Shown piece after piece: positions 1 to 11,826 of a stretch of 64,000 bases of DNA (position 1 is its first letter; each line of letters starts with the position of its first letter). Made by a program: the position numbers and the translations under genes. Source of the DNA: Antedon mediterranea (lineage: Eukaryota; Echinodermata; Crinoidea; Comatulida; Antedonidae); NCBI RefSeq assembly GCF_964355755.1, contig NC_092677.1, positions 28,428,101 to 28,492,100 of the forward strand. Direction: 5' to 3'. The notes beneath the pieces were generated by a model that was given only the letters and a program-made list of their open reading frames with translations, was not told the DNA's origin and did not search any database.

Positions 1-503
1 TATATAGAGGACTAGCCTAGCTTCTCCCCTCCCATATTATTAGCTAGGCTACTTAACCAGGGGATACGCCTAGCTAACTAGCCAGGAGAAGGAAGCTGGA
101 GAGGTACCACTTCACTTGAGAGAGATAAGTAACGGTTGTTCGATGCTAGGCCTAGGTAGGGTACTTTAACGCAAAATATAACGGTAATGGTAAAATTAAA
201 TTACGGAATTAGTCTCGTTTTTATTCGGTTTGTTTTGCATTGTTGTTATTTTACAAAAGCCAACAGTACAGCCCAAAAATCGACTTGCTACTGCTATTTT
301 GTTCGAACACCACCAACACTCTTCCACCAACAAAACACAAAACAATGATTTTTGTTGTTGCATGATGCATGCTCTGCTTCTTTTTTTTTGCGTCTCCCTC
401 TCTCTCTTTTGTTGTACTGAAACGCAATAAGCGTCAAATGGTTTAAATTTGCGTCAAAAAACAAGGATGAACAAATTAAGTGTGGAAGCTGGCACGCACT
501 TGG

Positions 504-742
504 TTATTGTCGTATTCGATTTAGACTTTCACCGTTGAGTACAGTTTTTCCGTTGAGTACTTCTTTAACGGAGTATTTTGAGCGTTGAGATTGTTCTTAA
601 CGAAAAAGCTTTCGTTGTCAACGTTTTCTATTCGAATGACTTTCTGTTGAGCACAAATTTACAATTCGAATACAAAAAGTAGGCCTATACTCAACGAATC
701 TTTACGTTGACAACGAAAGTTCCCAATCGAATACGACAATTG
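504..742. mobile_element. Short inverted-repeat element (MITE-like)
   Basis: A perfect 16-bp inverted repeat, ATTGTCGTATTCGATT at 506-521 and its reverse complement at 725-740, bounds about 235 bp. The interior holds further inverted words around 'cgttgtcaacg' and 'cgttgacaacg', so the whole can fold into a long hairpin. There is no coding capacity. This is the form of a non-autonomous DNA transposon; the target-site duplication is not clear. Confidence 0.55.
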
Positions 743-2080
743 TTTTATCGAATTTTACTTATTTGCATGCCGCCAGGTCCAGATCCAGGGGTCATAAAAT
801 TGTGGTCTTTCAAAAATAGTTAATATCTTTGGGAGTGGCGCTCCAGGTCGGCGCTCCATGTCGGCGCTCCGGCCTCTAAAATTCTTCTCAAGCGATTTGA
901 TTGAAATCAAGCCATGTACGAATTGTTTTTTTTAATACAGAAAGATATTAAAATCATCAAAGACTGTGTCTGGGTGTATTAAAAAAAAATATATGGATGG
1001 TTGTTTGTTTCTTTAGTACTGTACCTCAACTATCGACGAGCCGATCTTTTTATTATGGTACAGTATTTGGTAATATAAATAATCGGCAGGTTTATTAATC
1101 CGTGTTATAAACAAATAAAATGAAAGTTGATACTAAACAAAAAGAAACAGAAGACTAAAACCGGTATATTTGGTGAGAATTTAAGTGTATGCACGCATAT
1201 CAATCAACAATTTATTTTCATAGATGTCTATGTTTTTGCGCGCCGCCGCCTTTCGGCAGTTATTCAACAAGAGGACGGAAGTTTTGCGCGCCGCGCCTTC
1301 ATTACGCGGACCAGGCTACGTTAGCGTTACGGTTAGGCAATTTGGTTTTGACAAGCAATTACTGTCAGTGCTTTGTAAGTTATTGTGATTTTATTGCCCT
1401 GGAGTGTCATTTGAGCCACAAGTTCTAACTACAAGTCCTGCCCACTGGAGGTTGGTCTAACCTGAGATGATTCGCATGGAAGAGCTTGAGTCATCCTCTT
1501 AAATTTGGCCTTGATGACCTTTTCGCAGGCTACCTAGAATTCTCAAGGGCCATTAAATATTCAGTTTCAACTTTTAGATTTTATGTGGTTTGAGACTTTG
1601 TTGAGCATTTTTAAAAATGTGTATAGGACTACTACAGTACATAATATTAATATTTAATCAAAGATAATAAAAATAATGCAATATACATTGAGATATAAAT
1701 GATGTAAAATAAACCATAAAGATTAATACAATAAACTACAAATAGCCAATTTTTAAGTTTTAATGGAAAAAAATGATTGACAATTATGAATATGAATGAA
1801 TATGTTATTAATTTAAATAACCAATTTAAATTAATACACATTAAAAAGTGTTATCATCATGTAAATAATTATCTTAAATTAAAAATGAAAGATATATTTA
1901 GGTTAACAAATTGAATATACTGTAATATGTTTCCTTTTTTCTTATTACTCTTGAAAAGTAATGTTATCTGTTATCTGCCAGAGTCACATGTTCTGACCCT
2001 TTCCTTCATTTGTTTAGCTCTGTTGATGAATACTCCGGACCGATACTTTTTTCGTAAAATGCTACAAATAAGTGTGTATG
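743..2080. other. Gene-free stretch with transposon debris
   Basis: No ORF with a recognisable domain is present. Positions 1250-1290 (a 'ggcagttattcaa' word followed by 'gaggacggaagtttt') recur at 6090-6120. The words at 1298-1335 are the reverse complement of 6056-6085. The same dispersed element is therefore present twice, rearranged. From 1560 to 1920 the sequence is simple AT-rich DNA. Confidence 0.4.
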
Positions 2081-2084
2081 TTTT

Positions 2085-3925
2085 TTACCCTGCCACTGTT
2101 TTAGTACAACACAATTTTGTGTACTCTGCCACTGTTTTGTATCCCTGCTACCGTTTTTGTATCCCTGCAATCTTCTTTTTTTTCCAGAAACTTTGTATAC
2201 AACACAAGTTTTTGTATCCTAGACCACTGCTGGTCGTACCGTCTCTGTTTTTGTACCTGACACTGTTTTGTTCCCTGCCACTGTTCTTGTACCCTGCCAC
2301 CGTTTTTGTACCCTGCTACTGTTTTTGTACCATGCCCCAGTTTTTGTACCCTGTCTCTGTTTTTGTACCCTGACACCGTTTTTGTACCCTGACACCGTTT
2401 TTGTTCCCTGCGACTGTTTTTGTACCCTGCTACTGTTTTTGTACCCTGCCACTGTTTTGTACCCTGCGACTGTTTTTATAGCCTGCAACCGTTTTTGTAC
2501 CCTGCCACCGTTTTTGTTTCCCTGCCACCGTTTTTGTACCACTAGCTGTCATCGTCTTTTTTCCCAGACACTTTGTATACAACAAAAGTGTTTGTACCCT
2601 AGACCACTGCTTGTCATACCCTGTCTCTGTTTTTGTACCCTGCAACTGTTTTTGTACCCAGCTGCCATCGATTTTGTACCCTGCCACCGTTTTTGTACCC
2701 TGCCACTGTTTTTGTACCCTACCACCGTTTTTGTACCCTGCCACTGTTTGTGTACCTTGCCACTGTTTATGTACCCTGCGACTGTTTTTGTACCCAGCTG
2801 CCATCGTTTTTGTACCCTGCCATCGTTTTTGTATATACCCTGCCACCGTTTTTGTACTCTGCCACTGTTTTTGTACCCAGCTGCCATCGTTTTTGTACCC
2901 TTCCACCAGGGGCTTCCAGCCTTTAAAACACTGCCTGACATACATACATCATTTTGTGAAAGATATACTTTCCCATTAAATTTAATAAATGGAATATCAC
3001 AACCACTAAGTATTTATTCCTGTATAAGGTCAGCAATCAGATTTCCCGCGAACTATTGTATAAAATCAGTGACACTGTTTTTGTACCCTGCTACCGTTTT
3101 TGTATCCTGCCACCGTTTTTGTACCCTGCCACTGTTTTTGTACCCAGCTGTCATCGTTTTTGTACCCTGCCACCGTTTTTGTATCCTGCCACTGTTTTTG
3201 TACTCTGCCACTGTTTTTGTATCCTGCCACTGTTTTTGTACCCTGCCACTGTTTTTGTACCCAGCTGCTATCGTTTTTGTACCCTGCCACCGTTTTTGTA
3301 CCCTCCACTGTTTTTGTGCCCTGCTCATTTTTTTGTACCCAACTGCCATCGTTTTTGTACCCTGCCACCGTTTTTGTACCCTGCCACTATTTTTGTACCC
3401 TGCCACTGATTTTGTACCCATCTGCCATCGTTTTTGTACCCTGCCACCGTTTTTGTACCCTGCCACCCTTTTTGTACCTTGCCACTGTTTTTGTACCCAT
3501 CTGCCATCGTTGTTGTACCCTGCCACCGTTTTTGTACCCTGCCACTGTTTTTGTACCCTTCTACTGTTTTTGTACCCAGCTGCCATCTATTTTGTACCCT
3601 GTCACCGTTTTTGTACCCTGCCACTGTTTTTGTACCCTGCTACTGTTTTTGTACCCTGCTACTGATTTTGTACCCAGCTGCCATCGACTTTGTACCCTGC
3701 CACCGTGTTTGTACCCTGCCACTGTTTTTGTACCACCCTGCTACCGTTTTTGTACCCTGTCACTGTTTGTGTACTCTGCCACTGTTTTTGTACCCTGCCA
3801 CTGTTTTTATACCCTACCACCGTTTTTGTACCCAGTCAATGTTTTTGTACAAAACAATTTTTTTTACAAATGTTTTGTACCCAGAAACTGTTTTTGTATC
3901 CTGCTACTGTTTTTCCTGTCATTGT
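2085..3925. repeat. 19-bp minisatellite array
   Basis: A unit of the form TTTTTGTACCCTGCCACYG (19 bp) is repeated roughly 80-90 times with scattered substitutions and occasional longer variants containing 'cagctgccatcg'. The array is split at 2906-3068 by a dispersed repeat. Because 19 is not a multiple of 3 and the unit lacks stops in most frames, long ORFs appear on both strands (for example 2268-3665 plus, 465 codons). These are repeat artefacts without splice or codon-use support. Confidence 0.9.
2906..3075 (+). repeat. Dispersed repeat inside the 19-bp array, copy 1
   Basis: The sequence starts 'aggggcttccagcctttaaa' and ends near 'aaaatcagtgac'. The same sequence lies at 5487-5812 with about 150 bp of extra internal sequence. 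Because copy 1 is flanked on both sides by the 19-bp array, either the element inserted into the array or the array grew around it. There is no coding content. Confidence 0.6.
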
Positions 3926-3984
3926 ATGTTGTCATCGTTTTATAACAATTTTATACAATGTAAAATAGAACAAAATATGTGATA

Positions 3985-4260
3985 ATTGCAAATAAATATA
4001 ATTTCAATTTCAATTTTATTTTATTTATTTTATTTCCACAATATAATAACATACATACAGGATAATAAATGCAATGAAGTAATCATGTGGGGAGAGAGTC
4101 ATAATAAGTCAGTCAGTAAGTTTCACCCACCCCGAAATATAACATTAAATACGAATACGAAAAATAAAAAAATATGTATACATAAACTAATAATAAATAA
4201 AAGAAAACAAAGCTACAATTTATTGCTCCCCTTTTTTAAAAATCCATTCTGAAAAACGTA
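3985..4260 (-). mobile_element. LINE 3' end fragment (minus)
   Basis: On the minus strand this reads as an A-rich 3' UTR ending in repeats of a 'ttgaaa' word (seen on + as 'tttcaatttcaatttt' at about 4001-4017). Such short-motif tails are typical of non-LTR retrotransposon 3' ends. No reverse transcriptase sequence is retained, so family assignment is not possible. Confidence 0.45.
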
Positions 4261-4289
4261 TGACTTTTAATTATTCATGATCTAACGTT

Positions 4290-4590
4290 ATTACATAAAA
4301 GGTGGTGGCCAAGCTAGCTCTGCAGGTGACGGCCGCCGCATGCAGTTTCCCGTATTCTTATGTTGTTCGTTTTGGTAAATATGCGGCTGCACATGTATCC
4401 AAACGCGTAAATATCGCTGTGCTCTGATGGTGCTTCGACACCAGAAATTGACACCAGAAATTACTTCTGGTGCAGTCCATGGAAAGCATTTCTTCCACCT
4501 AATCTTCTCCTCCGATGACAACTTTAAAGGAGTACTCCATCCGGTCCGAAACGCCTTGCCATACTCTATTGTTACAGGTATAAATTAATT
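4290..4590 (-). pseudogene. Protein kinase domain relic with a 13-nt duplication frameshift
   Basis: The minus strand encodes, in order, YGKAF (DFG-like), RWKKCFPWTAPEVISGV (P+1 loop with the APE motif) and, in another frame, SEHSDIYAFGYMCSRIF (subdomain IX, the conserved SD-x-Y-x-FG motif). The frame changes at 4437-4462, where the 13-mer GACACCAGAAATT is exactly tandemly duplicated; one extra copy explains the shift. No clear flanking exons are found. Upstream (about 4985-5020, minus) a stretch reading IHCGGKSDLL is weakly reminiscent of a catalytic loop. It is most likely a decayed kinase copy. An exon of a live gene with a sequencing error is the alternative. Confidence 0.45.
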
Positions 4591-5486
4591 TTACCATCAA
4601 TCATGAAGCACGTACCACGTTATTACCTGTAAGAGAAAAGACAATTGGGAAAATGAGAAAATAACTGTAAAATAATCACTGAATTGTGTATGGTATAATT
4701 GAATTTAATGTATGATAATGAAAAATTAGTGGCTTAATAAAAAAAAATTACGCATAGGCCTATAACAGAATCTTACTATTGATATCATTATGGACATAAT
4801 CCTGAGTTGTGGAAATTAGGATATTTTATACGAATATATATTAGGCCTACTGATATACTGTAAATAAGACCTCTTTAGTCCTACTTCACACATTTACGTA
4901 GATCTATCTGATAAGAATTTGTTAATTATTTTATTTTTATCGGCACTGTTGATTTCTACCTACCATTCAAACGCATGCAGCAAGTCAGATTTTCCTCCAC
5001 AATGAATCTTCCGAGAAAGATCTTTTATTGATTTTCGATGCGCTTCCATTCAATTTTAAAATCGCTTTGAGGCCTGCCGCCTCAATCCATCAAGAGGAAT
5101 GGCGGGGGATATTTGAACTCCATGGTATATCTGGCTTAGGCCTAACCCTTTTGCGATTAATTCTTTCTAATAGTTCTGTTGTACATTTTCTTCCAGGTAA
5201 TTTCAACCACGGGCTCGTCGTTTATATTATCAAGTAGACGGTCATTGATGACCGAGTCTACGCATTTATCTCGTATAAAATCGCGTAGAGTTATCAAATT
5301 TAAATTGTGTTCATTTGTATCAATTATGTATGTTTGTTGCTGCTGTACATATTGTCTACAAGATGTCCACCACCCAACAACAGGTGAATAAAACATGAAA
5401 CACTAATATGCTTTCGTGATACATTTATAGCACTGTTCGGAAGTACTCATGATTGACTATCAATCCATTTTGTTCCCAAAATCGAC
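4591..5486. other. Gene-free stretch
   Basis: Mostly AT-rich sequence. Short ORFs at 5028-5237 (+) and 5157-5396 (-) show no motif I recognise. The minus-strand one could belong with the kinase relic but nothing proves it. Confidence 0.3.
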
Positions 5487-5812
5487 CAAAGGGCTTCCAT
5501 GGCCTTTAAAATGCTGCCTGATGACATACGAAGATATTTTAAGTCATTTTGTGAAATATATATACTGTACTTTCCCATTAAATTTAATAAATTGAATATC
5601 ACACGGCCATCCCAATTCCCTAGCAAAACTATTGTTCATGTTTAAAAGTATTTATTTAATGTGTCTGTAGTTCTAGTTAAATTCCTTTGCTTTGCATAAA
5701 GCAGCATTGAGAAATATTTAGATTAGATTATAAACAACCACTAAAGTATTTATTCCTGTATAAGGTCAGAAATCAAATTTCCCGCAAACTATTGTATAAA
5801 ATCAGTGACCTA
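5487..5812 (+). repeat. Dispersed repeat, copy 2
   Basis: Begins 'agggcttccatggccttt' and ends 'aaaatcagtgacc', matching 2906-3075 at both ends. About 150 bp in the middle (roughly 5612-5735) are absent from copy 1, so copy 1 is an internal deletion derivative or copy 2 has an insertion. Confidence 0.6.
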
Positions 5813-7019
5813 TCTAATAGTAAATTGATTGGTTAATACCCAGTCAGTGAGGACCTGATTGACAAGCAGTGCCTGTTTGCTATTGGTCATTGGTAAGAGG
5901 AAGTTGAAAATGGACAGCAAGTTATTCTTAACACTTGCAGTCTTAAATAAACACGCTGGCATTTTTATTACACCACAGAGTATTATTCCTGTCAACTTAT
6001 ACCACAATTGACATGTTGAGGGGATAGGTCATCCACTGATTCAGTGGATGCCAAACGTAACGCTAAAGTAGCCTGGTCCGCGTAATGTTTCGGCAGTTAT
6101 TCAAGAGGACGGAAGTTTTAGGGAACTGTATCACGCGGGAAGCTATACTAGAGCTAATTGGACATTGTAAACTCAGACTAGGCATGCTCAAACCCCAAAG
6201 CACGTCTGGGAGAAGAGAGTATGAGATGTTTTCAGACAAACATGGTCTGTAAAAACTGTGTTTTTGTTTTGGCTCAAAATAGGCGGGGTAGGCTATATTA
6301 ATATGAAAATGGCCCGAAAAATGGTCAAAACATATTCCTTCCTTGGTAAATATTTTTGGATGGTGTGTAGGCCTATAGATGAATGATTATTTTCTAACGA
6401 GTACGTTTGTCGGCGGCTGGGAAATTAGAAATTGTGTTTACTTGTTGGGGTATGTGGGCGGGTTAGTATGCCCCTACCCGGAATATACAGTAGTATAGTT
6501 TAGTTTAGAATTATATTTTGTTCTGTAGGCTACAATATGCCAGACTATATTCACTATACACAAAATCAGCTATACTGATTAATTAAATAATTTATAAGAA
6601 GAATTAAAACTGTTACGTCAACGAGTCGAGCGGCGTTTTTTTTATGTCCCGTCTGTGTCGCCAACACCCACTAGTAACAAAATAGCACAGTTGATTTCAC
6701 TGTCAATTGTGACGACTTTAGTAGTAATATGACGCGCTCGGTTTCGCTCATTTTGTCGATTGGCTTGTTCGATTATTTTATTGGAGAAATGGGTCTGTAT
6801 TATGCCGAATAATAGCACCAACATTCACAATATTAAATAAAGCTTTAATTTCAGTCATGTAAAACGAATTTGTTTTGAATATTTTCATACAAGATTTTAG
6901 GCATATTAGCATTATTTATGATTATTTAGACACAACAGTATAATTACCCCCTATTTAGACATTGTAATAGCCTAAAAATGTAAACGAAAAAACAGAAAGC
7001 GAGAGTAGCATCAGATTGC
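5813..7019. other. Gene-free stretch with transposon debris
   Basis: 6045-6125 shares words in both orientations with 1250-1335. No ORF here shows a recognisable domain. The rest shows nothing beyond unique AT-rich DNA, with a slightly CpG-richer patch near 6620-6760. Confidence 0.3.
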
Positions 7020-7110
7020 CTTGGTTGCGTCGCATAAAAAGTGTGTGAGAGGACCTGAGCCTGAGTCGATAGAGGATCGTGTGTGTAGGCTACTTAATAA
7101 CCAGTTTTAG
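7020..7110 (+). other. Possible 5' non-coding exon upstream of copine
   Basis: A relatively CpG-containing segment ends in 'ccagttttag|gtaagt' with a consensus donor at 7111. It precedes the next candidate copine exon (10815-10836) on the same strand. Only the donor and base composition support it; no transcript evidence is available. Confidence 0.15.
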
Positions 7111-7516
7111 GTAAGTAAAAAGTTCGAGTAAAGGTGTTATGTAATTATTACTAGTTGAATTGATAGATTTTGTCCACACCATGGTCATGGACGTCAAATA
7201 AAGCTTGAAATTGTTCAGAATAACAATACAAAATGTAAGCTTGGTTTGTTTGTATGAGTAGCCACCGATATTGGATCTTCTATGATCGATACTACGTGTA
7301 GCAAAGTTTGTATCAATGTTGTTGGTGTAAAAAGTATGGCGCGCCAAAGCTGTCATTTATTCAGGAGAGTGCGATTATGTTGTACATTTCTTAATTCTGT
7401 AATTCTCTTAATAATAATTCGTAAATGTGCATGCGGTTTATTTTTGCTTTAGGCCATTCAAATTTGCATAGTTGTATGTATCTCTGTTATTATGCGCAAC
7501 GCTTTACGCAATGTTT

Positions 7517-7605
7517 AATTGCGCAAGGATGTTCTTCTTTCCAATACCTAATTGCGCAAGGATGTTCTTCTTTCCAATACCTAATTGCGCAAGGATGTTC
7601 TTCCT
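7517..7605. repeat. 33-bp tandem repeat, about 2.7 copies
   Basis: Unit begins 'aattgcgcaaggatgttctt' and repeats at 33-bp spacing. The multiple-of-3 period produces a repetitive short ORF on both strands, which is not evidence of coding. Confidence 0.8.
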
Positions 7606-7639
7606 TGCATGTTTTTTTTTTTTTACCATATTTAATGAG

Positions 7640-7757
7640 GGTGATCCATCCAGCAATTGCTGATCATTAGGGATCAGGACAGTCCATGTGACAGGACTTG
7701 AACCCAGGACCCTTGGAGTGGTAGCCAAGCATCATAACCACCAAGCCACAACTCCAC
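7640..7757 (-). mobile_element. tRNA-derived SINE (minus)
   Basis: Reading the minus strand from 7757, a tRNA-like head is seen: an A-box-like TGGCTTGGTGGTT (7736-7748) and a B-box-like GGTTCAAGTCC (7694-7704), spaced as in a tRNA. It is followed by a non-tRNA body ('ctgatccctaatgatcagca') and a poly(A)-like tail (poly-T on +, about 7611-7624). No acceptor stem closes, so this is a SINE rather than a functional tRNA. Confidence 0.6.
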
Positions 7758-7803
7758 TCCTCCAAGCCACAACTCCACTCCTCCAAGCCACAACTCCACT
7801 CCT
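7741..7803. repeat. 21-bp tandem repeat, 3 copies
   Basis: CCAAGCCACAACTCCACTCC plus T is repeated three times. The first copy is the 5' end of the SINE's tRNA-like head, so the SINE terminus has been tandemly duplicated. Confidence 0.8.
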
Positions 7804-8059
7804 AATGTTATTGTTATGTATTAAATGCACAAAAGTCATGGCTTTTTTGTCCAAAATAAACATTTTTTCTGTTAAATTTTGGTTCAGATAACCGGCTAAG
7901 TACCCTTTCTATTATTTTTATGAACCACGAAAAATATTAACAGATTTGATCTCCTGTGAAATGGTATGTGATCACTGAAAATGCTTAACAGGCTATACCC
8001 CCCCCCCCACAACCCTCATTTAAATTGTGGCAGATTAATGAAATGTAGTTTAATTTTTT

Positions 8060-8295
8060 AAATACTTTCTGAATGAAAACTGAGTGCATTTTATCTTGCA
8101 TTTGATATTTTTACTCTTCCTTGTTTTACGCTTTATTTAAAGCTATTGATTGTTATGCGCCTGCATTCTACTGCCATTTGATATTTTTACTCTATCTAGT
8201 TTACCCTTTATTTAAAACTTTTGATTGTTATGCGACTTCATTCTACTGGCTGATATTTTTACTCTTCCTGGTTTATGCTTTATTTAAAACTATTC
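8060..8295. repeat. Imperfect ~78-bp tandem triplication
   Basis: Words 'gatatttttactctt', 'tttatttaaa' and 'gattgttatgcg' recur in the same order three times with decay between copies, an old local triplication. Confidence 0.55.
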
Positions 8296-10800
8296 AATGA
8301 GGAAGTAATATTTCTTTCATAAACCAAAATCCTGATCAATATCAATTTATTTCACCATTTACTTCCTAAAATGGATGTGAAATTGCTTTTTCAGTGTGAA
8401 CTTAACAAATAAAAGTTGTCATTTTTTGTATATCTGCAGTTAATATTGATTTTGCCCAAAAATCTAGACCAAATAATTAAATTACCAAAACTTGCAGAGA
8501 AGATCCATTGGATAATAAAAATGAGGTCTAGGACTCATTTAAATGGTTACAAACTATTAATAGATCAGTATATAGTAAGTTGTGATGACATATTTCATCA
8601 CTTTTCACTGGCCAGGGTTTTAAAAAGTATTTTTTCAGTTCATAATTTATTTGACAGTATTTTATTTGTTAAGTAGTTTTCAAGTATACAGCATTCAAGG
8701 TTTGATTTTTCATAAATTAAGTCTGACATTGAAATTTGATTTTCTACATGCCATCATGTTTCCAAATGTGTCATAAACAATATTTACACCTGAGGCAGCA
8801 GATTCAGGCTGTCATGTACTTAAGAGTTTCTTCAACTTTCAGTTGTAATAAAGTAGGCCTACTAAAAGTCAAATTATTCAATAAAATAATAAATAATGAT
8901 TATAGTAATATAGTAATTTAGTACAATGATTTTCCTACTAAAATTAACACAATAAAATAAATTTTCTAATTTCTGCTTGACTATAAATTGAAGTAGAAAA
9001 ATTGTTGATTTGTGAACCTCTTTTCATGGCATAAAAATGGAGGCCTGACGTATGCCCTTTTATTTCAATATAGTAGTTTTGAATGGTTGTTGATTGTTGT
9101 AAATGTAAGAATATCTATTTTGTTTATTAATAGGCCTATGTGTAAAAGTGATAGAAAGTCTAAATTCTAAAGTATTCATTTGCTTGTTAAAAACTGTGTT
9201 TTAAGCACGTAGGTCTCGGTGCTTTTTAGGATAACTTACGCAAGTATAAATAATACAGTTTGCAATATGTTAACTTTTTGAATTATTAATTTTTTCCTCA
9301 ACAATGGAGACCAAAATAGAGTACAACTTTGCAACCTAATCTAAGACAAATTAAGTAAGCAGAAAATTAATTAAATTTCATAACTTTTTGAGAGGCACTA
9401 CAAAATATAAAATTACCTTAACAAAATTTGTTTTTAGTATCTATTATGTACTACATACTATTTAATTAGTAAAAGACATTCTTTAATAAAATATATATAT
9501 TACATTGTACTGTATAGTAGGTGAAACAAAATTAAAATAACTGACCCACTCAAAATCTTCTTCTTCATCTATTACATGAATAGAAAGGAAGAAAATGAGT
9601 AAAATTATAATGGCCTTCATTGACAAGGGAATAATAAACCAGACCTAAATGATAATGTTCATGAATATACTGAACACTGATTGAAATTAGTTAGTTTGCC
9701 TCATTTAATGGTGAGGAATTTGTGATAAGTCTGGAATTCTAATTAAACTTCAGATTAGGTCTAAACAAGGTAGGTAATAATATTTACCCTAAGTGGACCT
9801 ATCATACATCAGTTCTTTTCTTGTCAGAGGGATGTTTACCTTATTTGGTATGAACTATTGAACTAATTATTTTACACAGATGTTTTGGTTAATACCATTC
9901 TACTATATCTTCTCTCTGATTTGATGATAATAATAAATCATAACATTTCCTATGCTAATATTTTCAAAATTCAAATTAATATAATTGTGTGGTGTGGAGG
10001 AAAGGTCATAATTTTTTTAATTAAATTGAGCCACAATGAACCAAACAGATTAGACAAGTAAAATCCAAAGAATATTTACATACTTTAATTAATCTACTGT
10101 TTTTATTTTGTTGTTGTTATCATTTTTAAAGGAAATTATCTTATTCAACAGAGGTTTGCTTTTGACAATCCATTTTTTTTCTGTTAATTTTGTTGTGCCA
10201 AAATGGAATAAATTCAAATAAATACTAGAGGACACTGATGGAAGCCAATTTCCACTTTATAAGATGAACATTGCAGAAGTTTGACACATTTATAACAGCA
10301 AGTTATCTCGCAATTTGAAAACTATAAGTTCTGCAGTTGAGGACAAACTGATGCAACTCGATTGAACATGATGTGGGGCACACGGCAAACAGACCAACAC
10401 TATACATGTTTGATTGTATTGCATGTTACAATTACTGTTTCAATTATGAATTTGGAATAAATTCAATCTTAATTGAAATGTTTAAGTGCGTTGAACCAAA
10501 TTGTAAAGTAAGTTCATTGTAACTTAGGGTAATTTATGTTTCATTAATATTTTGTACACTGTTGTACCATGGGAGTACAATACACAGTAATTCAATTGTT
10601 TTGTCTTAAGTTATCTAAGTTGTGACTTAATTAAATGCCTCCAGGTCAAATTCTTTGCCACCTTAATGGTCTATATCTCATTCATAATTGATTTGAATAT
10701 TTGGTAAAAGGTGTTATATTTGTTGTAGTGTAAAGTGTTGTATGTTGCGAGTCTAGCAGTATTGCACTGGCAACTACTACACATGCTTCTCAAATTGCAG
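8296..10800. other. Gene-free AT-rich stretch
   Basis: Stop codons are dense in all frames, and the short ORFs at 8416-8676 and 8736-8921 show no domain. I see no array and no recognisable transposon. It may be a copine 5' intron if transcription starts near 7 kb. Confidence 0.3.
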
Positions 10801-10814
10801 ACAAAGCTTCCAAT

Positions 10815-10836
10815 ATGTTTAAAAGAAAGAGTAAAG
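10815..10836 (+). CDS. Candidate 5' coding exon of copine (alternative start)
   Basis: ATG at 10815 opens seven codons (MFKRKSK) and ends at a consensus donor, g|gtgagt. Joined to the acceptor at 12607|12608, the phase is exact and the frame stays open into the first copine methionine, giving MFKRKSKEKK before MAVPAMQQ. An acceptor-like 'caaattgcag' lies at 10789-10798. Seen: phase compatibility and a strong donor. Not shown: use in mRNA. The basic extension could affect membrane or nuclear targeting. Confidence 0.4.
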
Positions 10837-11241
10837 GTGAGTAACGTAGGCTCTATAAAGTAGTAGTATTTAATACTGTATGCAAGAGTGCATCTAAATA
10901 GTAACATTTCACTTTTTGGAAAGATTGACTATGTTGAGAATCATGGCAGCCATTTGTAAGTTTATTCCACTACTTGACTGCCAGGTGGTCACATACGGCA
11001 TATACAATTCTATTGAACCCTATGGAAAGATGGAATAAAACTATTTTCATTTAAAAAGGAATAAATGGCACCCATCTCTCTAGATCAAATTTGTCACCTT
11101 GTGAAATATTTCTCCATCCTAAGGATATCAATCATCGTAACCATCTTTTAACTACAGTATTTACTGTATTCCAAGTATTTATGGTATTTTCTTGATTTTT
11201 AATTATTGCACCATTAGTAATGTCCAAATGAAACATTACAG

Positions 11242-11398
11242 TTAAATTTGTCTAAATCAGTTCAGTGCTACTTAATTTCCTCATTAGCAGCAAATCTAGC
11301 TCTGCTCTCTTTTGTAGCTTAAATTTGTTTAAATCAGTTCAGTGCTACTTGATTCCCTCATTAGCAGCAAATCTAGCTCTGCTCTCTTTTGTAGCTTT
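11242..11398. repeat. ~78-bp tandem duplication
   Basis: The segment beginning 'taaatttgtctaaatcagtt' and ending 'ctcttttgtagctt' occurs twice head to tail with few differences. Confidence 0.75.
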
Positions 11399-11559
11399 TC
11401 TCTGTCTGTCCGGTACCGGTACAGTATTACCCTTGTAATAATTACGTAGCTGGGGCTAATTTTACTTGATATATAATATCAAACTGTACACTGTAATTGA
11501 CATGGGTACACTTTTGCTGTTTTATTTTATTACCTCATTGTAAAACCAGCAGACTTAGG

Positions 11560-11826
11560 TCGTCTCCAGTTCCCACCATTGTGGATATAATTAATAGGCA
11601 CCACTAGCTCTTTTTTAGATATGTAATAAGTGAATGTTTTAAGGTTTTTTATTCATGTATGTTTTTAATTTTATGGTACGATATCTAATTTTAATAAGAT
11701 GTTTCTATTTTTATAGCAATTTTAACTAATTTTTAGTCATTTGTAATACAATTCATTTCAGTCCTTGACTGTCGTTTTTTAATATATTTTTATATACCGA
11801 GTAAATAAATAAATAAATAAATAAAT
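11560..11826 (+). mobile_element. Possible LINE 3' tail
   Basis: AT-rich sequence without coding capacity ends 'ataccgagtaaataaataaa' with a short AAAT-repeat tail, the usual form of a truncated non-LTR element. A similar end ('atacctgaataaataaat') lies at 37115-37155. Confidence 0.35.

Noticed and set aside
2101-3945. Cys-rich or Lys/Gln-rich repetitive proteins on both strands
   Set aside because: Overlapping ORFs in several frames come from a stop-poor 19-bp unit; no splice sites, start context or domain.
5157-5396. Minus-strand 79-codon ORF as a gene
   Set aside because: No recognised domain and no credible flanking exons; possibly part of the kinase relic but unsupported.
7640-7757. 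Functional tRNA gene (minus)
   Set aside because: A and B boxes are present but no acceptor stem pairing was found, and a SINE body and tail follow.
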